A stretch of 64,000 nt of DNA from Gymnopus androsaceus JB14 (lineage: Eukaryota > Basidiomycota > Agaricomycetes > Agaricales > Omphalotaceae). The number at the start of each line of letters is the position of its first letter. The stretch's first letter is position 1. The notes under the pieces are model-generated. The model was not told the DNA's origin. It searched no databases and saw only the letters and a program-made list of their open reading frames with translations. A program made the position numbers and the translations under genes. This document shows positions 1 through 9,678 of the stretch, one piece after another. The stretch covers positions 1 through 64,000 of the forward strand of contig ML769724.1 of NCBI GenBank assembly GCA_009733575.1, in the 5' to 3' direction.

Positions 1-12
1 AGAAAGTTCTCT

Positions 13-739
13 ATGAAAAACTTGAAGGCCATTCTCTGGGCCTTCCTTTCTGGCCTTCTTTTTGCTCTTTATGCCGTGATTTTTTGGGGCACACTAGCCC
101 GAGTCTTTCTGCCATCCAATCCTAAGCTTTATAGTGAGTGTTTAGTTCTTCCTCTAGCAGTAACACTCATTGCAAGGTGCCAATGTTCACAAATGATTTA
201 GCCTGGATTAATCGCGACTACCCGATCGAAATGCCTGTTGGAAATATTCCTACAGTTGAAATGACTTTCCAAGAATCATTGCGCTTTGAGCTAAATGACG
301 TTGAGAGCAACGCAAACTGGGGGGTTCTGTTCAATACCAACTCCTTTGGTCTTGGTGTCCAGCATCTTGGCCCTTACCACTTCCGCTATGTAACAAGTGC
401 ATACCACTCACTTCACTGCCTATACACCATGCAGCGGGATTTTGATAGACCCAATCATGCAGGCGACCCGAGCTTTCACTTTGTTAGTATCCTGTCTCAT
501 CTTGCACTGTTAATACTTGAATATAATATTGCTTTTTTCAGGTTCATTGCATGACCTATCTTCGCCAAATCTTTATATGCAATGCTGACATGACACTTGA
601 ATCTGGCGATTTTATGCAACTAAACTTCACTATTGATCGTGTTGGACAGACTCGCAAATGTCGAGATTGGTGGAATGTCACAGCGTGGATTAACGAGAAC
701 AACAGGGAGTGGTTCATGTTGAATGGAGTCACAGAATAG
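13..739 (+). CDS. UstYa-like (DUF3328) membrane-anchored protein, copy 1
   Basis: Three exons fit: 13-133, 202-482 and 542-739, giving 199 residues. The introns (134-201, 483-541) start GTGAGT and GTTAGT and both keep the frame. Residues about 4-29 form one hydrophobic segment, so the protein is probably a type II membrane protein with a lumenal catalytic part. The two family signatures are present: HSLHC in the middle, and HCMTYLRQ just after the second intron. UstYa proteins of fungal RiPP pathways use these His/Cys motifs in oxidative cyclisation or hydroxylation of peptide substrates; that role here is inferred from the family. The motif MPVGNIPTVEMTFQES is nearly the same in the copy at 41758-42471, so the two are close paralogues. 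The start is the first ATG before the membrane segment. The gene faces a convergent neighbour that ends at 1068. Confidence 0.85.
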
Positions 740-1067
740 GCCTCGGGATTTTATCGCAACTACTGCCTACAGTACCACAATAATGCTTTAGTCAAGTAGC
801 GGCCTCAGGAGCAAAAATGTTTTTTTGGGTTTAGACAAATAATAATTATGTGGACTTGAAGTTGTAATTTCATGGAAGCGGTTGCAAATAGAAGAAAACA
901 TAGAAAAGTGTACTTATTTTATAAGAAAAATGAATAACCGACAGGAAACAATTTATTCTGTTCATACTGTCCTGCCCTGTGGAAAGTAATCCACTTCCGA
1001 AAAGCTCAATAACAGTCAATAACTAGATCTTTGTACCATCAATACAGCTTCCATACAAGGCCAGGAT
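740..1067. other. Intergenic spacer between convergent genes
   Basis: This AT-rich spacer of about 330 bp should hold the 3' ends of both flanking genes. I see no open frame or repeat in it. Confidence 0.5.
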
Positions 1068-1876
1068 TTAGAAACAAGCTGACGCACTCAAGTAATGCAA
1101 AGTGGACATACCTGGGCTTGAATTGTTGTAGTCTTGAGACCATGCCACGGAGGTGGTATCAGTCCCAGCACTAAACTCAAACGCATGAAGCGAGTTCATA
1201 GGACAATGAAACGCATACGTGCGATTGAAGCTTAGTGGGAATGAGATAGAGTCGATGAACTGCTTCCTATGAGGGCGATTACTCCAAGAAAGACTCCCTA
1301 TGTCGAGGCGATATCCATCATGATCAAGCCTCCAGATATTCACTATATTTTGGGCATGCCCAAGAATCAGTGAGGAGTTGAAAGAACCTGGAAGCTGCTG
1401 AGAGGGCATGATAAGGGAGAGTTCGCAATTTTCCATTTCATAATCAATTGCTTGGAATTCTGCAATAGTTGAAAACTAAACAGAAAGCAATCAATGTCCA
1501 ATAATAACACCTCAATAGCTTTAACGGTACCTTGAAATCCACTTGGAACTGACGGTCCTCTGGCGCAACAAGCCCCCCCCCATGCTGCAAATTTAATGGG
1601 ATCATCCCCATAAGTTTGCTTGGGCTCCAATTTGTTAATACGGGAGAGAAGGTTCGGGTAAATTTGGACAGGCTCTGCCGTGCCCAAGTCCGAGACACGT
1701 TCCAAGCCAATGAACTGATTAGGTCGCCTCATCCTCGCTACATCGCGAAAAGTCAAGATTTGTGGTTTTTCCAAAGAGCGGAAGATGTAGAGATTAATCA
1801 TAGTAGCTGCTATGCAGGCTAAAGCCAACAGCCAAAAATCGCCCCTCGTTGTCCTTTCAGGGAGAAAGAAAACCAT
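1068..1876 (-). CDS. Single-pass membrane protein with RRPxQFxGLE motif, copy 1
   Basis: Two exons, 1876-1531 and 1459-1068, join in frame over a 71 bp GTACCG..GCAG intron and give 245 residues. A hydrophobic segment at about residues 13-33 follows the short N-terminus. Next comes RRPNQFIGLE, then INKLEPKQ, and exon 2 opens with FQAIDYEMENCEL. The gene at 6989-7981 has the same order: a membrane segment, RRPSQFMGLE, VDELDPKS and FRILDWQLESC. I know this as a recurrent basidiomycete family of unknown function, often near UstYa-like genes. Around 1572-1581 a run of nine C makes the frame uncertain. The next frame reads as more protein-like there (LVAPEDRQFQVDFK), so a one-base error is possible. 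The C-terminus may instead be a small third exon, as in the paralogue. Confidence 0.65.
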
Positions 1877-2044
1877 TTTGACTGCAGATATCGTAAGGAA
1901 AGAGGACAGCAAAATACTTGTTGCAGAGATTTTGAATCATTGATCGGAGAAGTAAACGTAAGTACTTCGGATGGCTCATGATCTCCCTACATGCCTTATT
2001 CAAATTTCCTTTCTGAGCAGCTGAACAGAAACAGAAAATTGAGG

Positions 2045-2958
2045 CAATGCAGTGCACGCGCGCTGCCCCATCTCATCTATATCAATAATTGAAGATGAGG
2101 ATGCTCGTCATGATTCGTACCGCATCCATTTTTGGAGCCATCCCGTAAAAGATTATGACCTGTATTCATAAGCCATGAGGATACATCGTAAAAAACCGTG
2201 TAATGATTGACCAGGTTAACTGGATTGTCAAGTTGCCCACAAGTCACAGCTTGGTCACGGTCTGCTAATCGTGGATTGCGGATTCTTCATCAAGCTCAAT
2301 CTTGAACTACTTGCGGAGGCGTAAGGAAGTCTCGAAAGCGCCTTCAAAGAGCCCTGAAGCGCTGTTGGCAGTGTTGCGATGGTCGGTGACATCGGATTGG
2401 ACTGCTTAGAAACCGGGTTGCGGGGAAAACCGAGATAACTTGTCAACTGATCTACTTTTTTTAGGGTGAACAAGCTGAAATAAGTCGAGACAAACAGGTC
2501 AATCAACACGTGGTTAGTTATGATGCTACTCTGGAATACCTGTATCATGAGCGAAAGTTATCTTTTGTCATCATGCTTCAGTTATCGTCCAATTGGGCTT
2601 GCATTTCCGCAATGGGAAGTTTTCAACTTCCAACATTTGCTCTATAGCTTGAGTCGAGATTTACGATAGAAATGCAGTGCGAGCGCTGCCTCATCTCATC
2701 TATGTCAATAGCTGAAGATGATGATTAATATCTCTCGTATTGCGGTAACATGGTGGCTCCGGCGTATTCGTACCGTATCCATTTTCGGAGCCATCCCGTA
2801 AAAAATTATTACCCGCATTCAATACGCCATGAGGAAACCCCTAGGATACCTGTATCATGAGCGGGAGTTATCTTTTGTCATCATGATTTCAGTAATCGTC
2901 CAATTGGGCTTGCATTCCGTAATGGGAAGTTTTCAACGCGAGTCGAGATTTCCGATCC
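2045..2958. repeat. Duplicated intergenic blocks
   Basis: Two blocks each occur twice in direct orientation. Block A (about 2045-2195 and 2671-2845) includes CATCTCATCTAT and GGAGCCATCCCGTAAAA. Block B (about 2533-2650 and 2843-2958) includes CCTGTATCATGAGCG and CGTCCAATTGGGCTTGCAT. The copies are about 85-90% alike by eye. No gene is visible in this spacer, which separates divergent genes. Confidence 0.7.
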
Positions 2959-2967
2959 TAGCTATGT

Positions 2968-2977
2968 CTTTATAACC
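2968..2977 (+). promoter_or_regulatory. TATA-like element of the 3039 gene
   Basis: CTTTATAACC lies about 70 bp before the ATG at 3039. The identical ten bases lie 52 bp before the UstYa-like gene at 41758. A shared core promoter is an inference. Confidence 0.4.
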
Positions 2978-3038
2978 GTGCGCTTTACAAACTACTCAGG
3001 GCTTAGTCTGCACCCATCTACACTCTTGAAAGTGGATC

Positions 3039-4470
3039 ATGGATAACTCAACAAGCAACTACTACGGGCCTGTTGGCGAAACTCCAATGGAAATATTTTT
3101 GGAGAAAACCTTTATGCAGGCTGGGTATCTAACTGGCTTTGGATATGGCAAGAGCCGGTTTGACATGGCATTCTGAATTATTACACTCATGAATCATCTT
3201 ATTCAGGAATGCAACTCATTCTGTACATTGCGTGTGTGAAAATACTCATTAAGCGAGCCATTCACGAAATTCCAGCCTTCAACGTCGTAACTCGTACTTC
3301 TCATTACATATATCACCATCCTTTGCATCCTTGGACACAATGTGACGGGGGTTTCGGCATTTGGTCTTCAGTCAACATACATTGATAACAGAAATTATCC
3401 GTCTCCGGGAGATGGTAGTCCTGGAGGTCCAATTGCATATTTAAATGTGGAATTCCTGCAGCCATTCAACATTGTTGGTCAGACCGTGTTCACTCTGGCA
3501 AATATTCTGGCGGATGCAATTTTGGTAAGTAGAGATTACCTGGCAAAAGAGGCTCTCATTTTTCTTTTTGGTTTGCAGCTCTGGAGGTGTCGAATAATAT
3601 GGGGGGCACCATATAGCAGATCTTCCAACCTTGTAATGGCATTCCCAACAATCATGCTTTTAGCATCTATAGGTTAGCTCTCAGGTCAATGTTTCCATGG
3701 CCTACATAGCAAGCTAACAATTTCTTCAGTGATGGGTGTTATGTTTGGAATTCAGACCTGCTCACCAGATGGCTTGTATGGAAAAGTGACTGATGAATTT
3801 GGTGTTCCTTACTTGTTCGTGTCATTCTTGTTTATTTTTTTTAAAAAACAACTATTAATCAGAATCCATACAGCACCATCTCACTATCCCTTAACATTAT
3901 ATTGACTCTATTGATTGTGGGAAAAATTTGGCACCATCGAAGCTCTATGGCTGCTGTCTTTGGAGCGATAGATCATTTCTGCGCTACTACAAGCTACTGG
4001 TCATGATGTTTGTGGAATCTGCGGCCCTGTACTCAATCCTCTCTATCCTACTTGTTGTCACATTTGCTTTGGGGAATCCAATCAATCAGATTTGGCTTGG
4101 GCTTGCCCCTCCATCCAAGTAAGTCATTTCTACACTTATAATCACTTATAAAGAAGATGTTCATACCTTCTTGCTGTAGAAGATATCCAACTACCTGATT
4201 ATTTACCGTGTGGCAGATGGACGTGCATGGAATGGTAGCTCTACTACCACTGCTGCAACGCCTACCGCCTCAATAGGCCTAGCTTCATTGGCATTTGCTA
4301 TGTCACCAGAAGGTGGTCTGTCTCAAAGTGGGATTGAGCAAGATTCAGGTACTATCTCCCACGAAACACTTGGTCACCCGGATTTGGGCAAGGCCAGTGT
4401 TTCAGGGGTTCATATCACCCGCACTATAGATTCGGAAGTTCATGGATGGGGAAAAGTTACCAATGTGTAA
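3039..4470 (+). pseudogene. Decayed paralogue of the seven-helix membrane protein (copy A)
   Basis: The N-terminus (YYGPVGETPMEIFLEKTF, then GYLTGFGYG) and the blocks AFGLQSTYIDNRNYP, NILADAIL, LWRCRIIW, FVESAALYSIL and ISNYLIIYRVADGRAW match the intact paralogue at 4779-6023 in order. The same introns are recognisable, for example GTAAGT at 3524 and GTTAGC at 3673. The frame breaks at least twice. A one-base shift near 3285-3300 separates KILIKRAIHE from the next helix. A second near 3990-4003 separates FGAIDHFCATTSYW from MMFVESAALY. The last intron (from about 4120) also cannot be joined in phase with ISNYL. I read this as a pseudogene, unless the sequence carries indel errors. The Ser/Thr-rich tail ends at 4470. 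Confidence 0.75.
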
Positions 4471-4778
4471 AGTATTGCTCCCTGCTCCTGTCCAACGGCC
4501 GGCCCGCTTAGTTGGTTTTGAGCTGTTATTTCTTATCTATCCGTTATTCAGTTATGTACTCTTGGCGTCTTAAATTTCTGTAGCATTGGTATTGAAAGTT
4601 CGGGTTCCTTGCACTGTGTACCATATGGCTGTGTGAAAGCGGGTATATGAAAGATGTGCGATCTCTTGCAGCCCTGATAACATTAATGCACACTCTGCGT
4701 GAGAATATTACTGCAAATTGGACTTAAAAAGCTCATGTTCCAGGCTATTGATTTAACTACCACCCAGCTTCCACAGTA

Positions 4779-6023
4779 ATGTCAAGTTCAGATATCTCTC
4801 CCCCACGTTTCTACGGCCCCGTGAATGAGACTTCCTCAGAAATCCTTCTTGAAAAGACATTTTTGGCCAGCGGTTACTTGACAGGGGTAGGCTTTGGTAC
4901 ATTTCACTCTCATCCTCCTACGAAATATCATATTAACATGATCTTAGGTATACAGTTTGTGCTCTATATTGCCTGTATCCAAATCCTATGGAAGGATCAT
5001 AGGCAACACAGTCTCACCAAAATTCTGATCCCTTACTTGACTGTATTATGTGGGATGAATCTTATATGGACAGCAACATCAGCATATGGCCTTCAGCTCA
5101 CCTATATTGATAATCGTAATTATCCAGGAGGTGTTATCACTTTCCTAGGAGTGGAATTTGCGCTGCCTGCTAATATTGTATCCACGGCTTCATATATTGC
5201 TGGGAATTTACTGGCGGACGCATTGATGGTGGGCTATATGTTCTCAAATTACACATGGCGGGGTCAGGCGGACTGAGATGTAGTTTTTTTTCAACAGATC
5301 TGGAGATGCTACATCGTGTGGGCTGCTGCTCCAAGCTCACACCGAGTAGCTTTATGCGCTACTGTGGTTCCATCACTAATGCTTGTCGGATCTTTAGGTG
5401 CGTTTGGCCCTTAATGGCCACTAGTCAGTGTGGGCCTGAGTAATCTCTAAATGACATATACCCAGTCCTCGCCATCCTCTTTGCTTTACAGACCACCGGA
5501 CCCGCAGGTTAGCAAATATACACAAATCTAATTCGTTACTCATGAATTCCATGGAAGGCCTATTTGCTTCGATTACTGCTGTTTTTGCGACCCCTTATTT
5601 TGCATTATCAATGGTGCTTAACATGGTTGTGACTCTGCTTATTGTTATTCGTATCTGGATGTACAAGCGGCAGGGGAAAACCACTGAACATGAACGTTCT
5701 GGAATTTCTGTCAACACAATCTTCATTGAGTCCGCTGCACTATATTCGGTAGTGTCAATGTTGGTTGTTGTTACTTTTGCAATTGGGCATCCCATCAGCC
5801 AGATCTGGTTGGGTATTTCACCGTCCGTGCAGGCAGGTGGTCTCGGACAGTGTTCAGTGATGTTTCATATTATTAACTTGCTACCTACTAGGTGATTTCG
5901 AACTATCTCATTGTTTATCGCCTTGCACAAGGTCGCAGTTGGGGAAACTTTCAATCCAGGAATAGCTCCGAGACCGACGGCACTCGGATTGTTGACGAAG
6001 AAAAGGCATCACTTGACCTGTGA
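4779..6023 (+). CDS. Seven-helix integral membrane protein (TYIDNRNYPGG family, copy B)
   Basis: Six exons fit without a stop: 4779-4896, 4948-5228, 5298-5397, 5466-5507, 5558-5832 and 5892-6023, for 315 residues. The 51 bp first intron is also open in frame and could be retained. The protein begins with YGPVNETSSEILLEKTF and then has about seven hydrophobic stretches. Landmarks are LQLTYIDNRNYPGG after helix 3, the WRCYIVW turn, FIESAALYSV before helix 6, and ISNYLIVYRLAQGRSW leading to a short polar C-terminal tail. This family is common in Agaricomycetes and its function is not known to me; a sensor or receptor-like role is possible. The fifth intron appears to use a GC donor (CAG|GCAGGT). 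The alternative GT donor six bases upstream would drop two residues. Copy A lies about 310 bp upstream. Confidence 0.85.
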
Positions 6024-6988
6024 CTTGCTACGCATATTGCGCGCGAAAGTCGGTCATATATAGTATTCGGCTTTGGTAGGGATCCGTCCTGCAACTGTAC
6101 TAAGTTCCACAACTGTCCTTTGTATGATGTAGTCTCTACATTCCCCGCGCTTTCGGTACCGCATATCTATCCATCTATCTCATTAACGTCAAGTTGTTCT
6201 ATCTCGGCGTAATGTATATTAGGTTGTATTTCTTACTTTTCCATTATATTTGAATAATTTTAGTTAAAATCTCTAGCTATGTCTCTTTTATTTATTCTAC
6301 TTTTTATCTGGGGGATATGTCTACTTTATGGACAACAACTCTGAAAAAATAATCAGAGGGAGATGCTCTTCTCCACCATTCTCAAATCTAAACTTCTCAG
6401 TTGAATCATTCTGGATGATGTCTCACACTGTTGAGTGATCTGAAACAATAACATATGGTGGCATATGACACTTACTATGACTGAAGTAACTTTAGGTTAT
6501 GTCAGAGACTCAAGCTGGAAACTAGATCCATAGCATTGTCTCAATGACTTGCGATCCTAATTATTCAATTGAATCAGGTCGATATCATTTGGATAAGTAT
6601 CATATGGCACATCAGAAGAAATTCCACAAAATGACTGGTCTACTGATGGAAAACCCAAATTCCGCTCGGCGTTATATATCGGTAATGAACTAAGCTGATC
6701 ATCTAGATGAAATCTTCCTGGTAAGTACTCAGAGTAGACCAATCAACTGAAACATGTAACACTTCAAGCAGGCGGCTGTCCCCACCATGCCCATAATGAA
6801 TCAGATAATGATTTTTCAATTTTCAGAATGATCTCCAGGCATGAGCTGTCACTGATCAGATGGAAAACAAGTAAACGGCGGGAGGTGCTGATGGACTGAC
6901 CTGACCTCATGCTTGATTTTTGTGTGAGAATGGGGCCCATCGGGGTTTATCAGGCACATTGCAAGTTGAAAGCAAGGACGTTACCAGC
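6024..6988. other. Intergenic region, no gene seen
   Basis: AT-rich spacer. An open minus-strand stretch at 6557-6742 has no recognisable features and I do not call it. The last few hundred bases probably hold the promoter of the 6989 gene. Confidence 0.5.
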
Positions 6989-7981
6989 ATGTTCTCTCTT
7001 TCACTTCCAAGACACAGGCCAGTCAAGCATGAGGCAATTCCTCTCTTACCCAACTCTGACAACAATGTTGAAGAGGATGACTCGGAGTATCTTCCGATTT
7101 TCACTGCATCCAATAATACCATGTCTTCCCAGGCATCGCGTCTCACAATCTACTTGGCACTTCTCTGCATGTTTACTGCAGTTTTGAGCACAATTATTGC
7201 TCTTACAGCAGCAGCTCAGCATCGAAGCTCAGTGGTCAACCTTAGCCTCTATGATTTGCAATCACCTCTTCGCACTGACCTCAGGGGTCTTCGTCGCCCA
7301 AGTCAGTTCATGGGCCTTGAAAAGATCAATCGCACGGGATTGCAGCCCCCCCACGAGTTGTCGATTTTCAATTTTCCATTTGTGGTTGCACGAGTTGATG
7401 AGTTGGATCCAAAGTCTATCATCACAATGGGGCCTAACAGCCATATTGTGGTCAAAGGTATAGACATAAGAAAGGTAGAAGTAACAGATTGTGTATGTTT
7501 ACTTTGTTCATAGAGCTGATACTATTATTGCTAACCGTATAAATTTATAGATATCAACTGTGATCCAGTTTAGGATACTAGACTGGCAGCTGGAGTCCTG
7601 CAGACTCCACATATATGTTCCCCAATATAGCAGTGTTGCTACAGGCTCTGGGGAGAGCTTTATTGACATTTACCGCCTCACTTCAACTTCAGTTTTGGAA
7701 ATTGACAAGTTATCCCGCAGCACTCAGCCAGCTATTGAAGAGAAGCTTGCGACTGTAAATTTGAGCTCCGAACACGGAGTAGATTGGAACTACCCGTTTC
7801 AATGTGCAATGGACTCGTTGCATACCTTTTCTCTTGTTGCTGGAAGCAAGTCAACCAGTGCACAGTGGTGGCAGGACAAGCAGCTGAACAATCCAGGTAA
7901 GTAGTACTCATTTTTTGTTAAAATGTGTACTATCTAAAATGAGTCTACACAGCAATCTATATCACTCAGCATGAGTATTAG
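6989..7981 (+). CDS. Single-pass membrane protein with RRPSQFMGLE motif, copy 2
   Basis: Three exons, 6989-7492, 7551-7896 and 7953-7981, join in phase and give 292 residues. An acidic cytoplasmic-type N-terminus (HEAIPLLPNSDNNVEEDDSE) precedes one membrane helix at about residues 50-72. Then come RRPSQFMGLEKI, VDELDPKS, FRILDWQLESC and CAMDSLHTFSLVAGSKS; the third exon encodes only AIYITQHEY before the stop. The paralogue at 1068-1876 shares the same blocks. I chose 6989 rather than the upstream in-frame ATG at 6920 because homologues I recall begin shortly before an 'xPLLPxS' segment. The first donor could instead be one of two GT sites a few codons upstream. Function unknown; probably secretory-pathway membrane. 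Confidence 0.75.
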
Positions 7982-8494
7982 CTACTCGGGTCGAACTCTC
8001 AGCAAAGAGACCCTTTTTTTTGTTTTCTATTTTTGTGTTTTTACTTGTGAAGTATCCCTGGATTGTTTTATTCTTCTTTCACTGTTTCAAGTACTTTCTT
8101 CCAGCATCTGGATTGTCTTTTCAGGAAATTTTTGGGGCACCACTGTTACAGATGATCACTCAGCTGCTTACATGATGAAATACTTCTAGATAAACTACAT
8201 TGGAAAACTCTCCTGCTTTCTACATCTGTTTGCTTCATCTAAATTCAATGTATTTGTGCTTCACCTCCACTTTGAATTCCAAATTAGGAAAACTAAAAAT
8301 GCATCTCTGCTATCCCCTATACCAAATCAAGCAATGAGGTTGTTGAATTTCTGATTCAGGGAGCCTTGTAAGTAGTATGGCACATAGTGCATCAGCAAAT
8401 TCACATATACTTTGGTGGATAATTCTGTTTGGTGGCCTCCTGGCCAGTTATAAGACCTCTGTGATATCAGAGTTTAGTTTCACCCAAGTAAACA
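7982..8494. other. Intergenic region before a Copia fragment
   Basis: I see no gene, repeat or RNA gene here. T-rich tracts at 8010-8110 are probably the 3' flank of the preceding gene. Confidence 0.45.
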
Positions 8495-9358
8495 CAACTA
8501 GACTATATAGGTCAATGTTGGAATTGGATCTTGCTTTGGTAATGGAGTTGGTTGTGGAATGGGTTTCTGCAAAGATGAAGATGATGCTACTGGTGTTTGG
8601 GTTGGAGCAGGAGCTGGTTTGGAGGATGATAATGCTTCCACTGAAGCTTTCTGTTTGCCGGCTAAATGTTCATGACATTTCCTCTCCTGTCTTTTGACTT
8701 CTGTGTCTGCAATATCTGCTTCCTGATCTGGTTCAAGTCTAATACCATAACTTGGATATTTCTCCTTGCTTTCAATATTGTATTGGTTTGGGCAAGGTTG
8801 TTTATTGCATGGATACCAGATTTCTGTTTCTGGATCCCACTACTTGTCACGGATTTCCTTTTTATCTGTTAAATGTGATTGTAATGCGCAGTTGGCTTTA
8901 GGATCTGTGGCCTTGGGTGGTGGTAGCGGTAATGGTGCAAGTGTAGCTTTGCTAGATGATGCAGCAGCGGCTCCAGTGGCTTGGCCTGATGCAGTTCTGC
9001 TTCTTCATACTGGAGGGTTAGTCCTTTGTGACATGATGAAGGGTTATACCAAAATAGTGTGTCAATGGTTAAGGCCGGGGTCCATAACTTATTGGAGTTA
9101 CTTTCCTCAAAAAAAAGTAGTAGCAGTAAGTGCACACAGCACTTAGTAGAATGATTACACAGATTGATGGGAAAAAAAAGGACCACTTGTTATACAGGGT
9201 ATCTACCTAGGGTTTATATACTAGTCCTAAGTAATGATATCATACAAACATATATGGTAGTGTGGCTACTGCAATACAAATAGATTACATTGATGTGGAG
9301 ACTGCAAGGAAGCATTCCATAGATAGATAGATGAAAATATACCTTTGATATTCCAACA
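8495..9358 (-). mobile_element. Copia LTR retrotransposon fragment (5' LTR plus gag leader)
   Basis: This segment lines up with the right-hand end of the large Copia element at 48734-54931 in the same orientation. It has the gag-leader stretch coding for proline-rich and TDIWIP-like sequence, then the LTR with CCTAGG..TTATATAC and the end CCTTTGATATTCCAACA. The element reads on the minus strand. It is cut off at about 8495, so the rest of gag and all of pol are missing, and both LTR and leader carry deletions. Confidence 0.75.
9090..9358 (-). repeat. Copia LTR of the 8.5-9.4 kb fragment
   Basis: It starts TATTGGAGTTACTTTCC and ends GATATTCCAACA on the plus strand, matching the 360 bp LTRs at 48734 and 54572. 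It is about 90 bp shorter because of internal deletions. Confidence 0.7.
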
Positions 9359-9678
9359 GTCAAGCTATTCAGTATGGGTAAGGTTTAGCTAAGGAATACA
9401 AGTGACATGACATGGATTATATAGCAGTGACATAAGTGACATATGACATGTGAATAAGTAATAGGGGGTGTTACACCCTCCCTGGCCAGATTTAATCCAC
9501 AGGGGCAATCAATAATTAAACCCAGCAATTGAGTATTCATGATAGCATGTCGTGAGCATCTAATTGACATGTTGGGCAGTTGGAGCAATATCATTTATGA
9601 TAGCGTGTTGTGAAAGCCAAGGCCTGGTACTCACCTCAATAGCATGTTGAAGTGAGCCCCAATATTTCAATGGGATGA

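Noticed and set aside
6557..6742. Minus-strand open frame of 61 codons
   Set aside because: Short, AT-rich, no family resemblance and no support from spacing.
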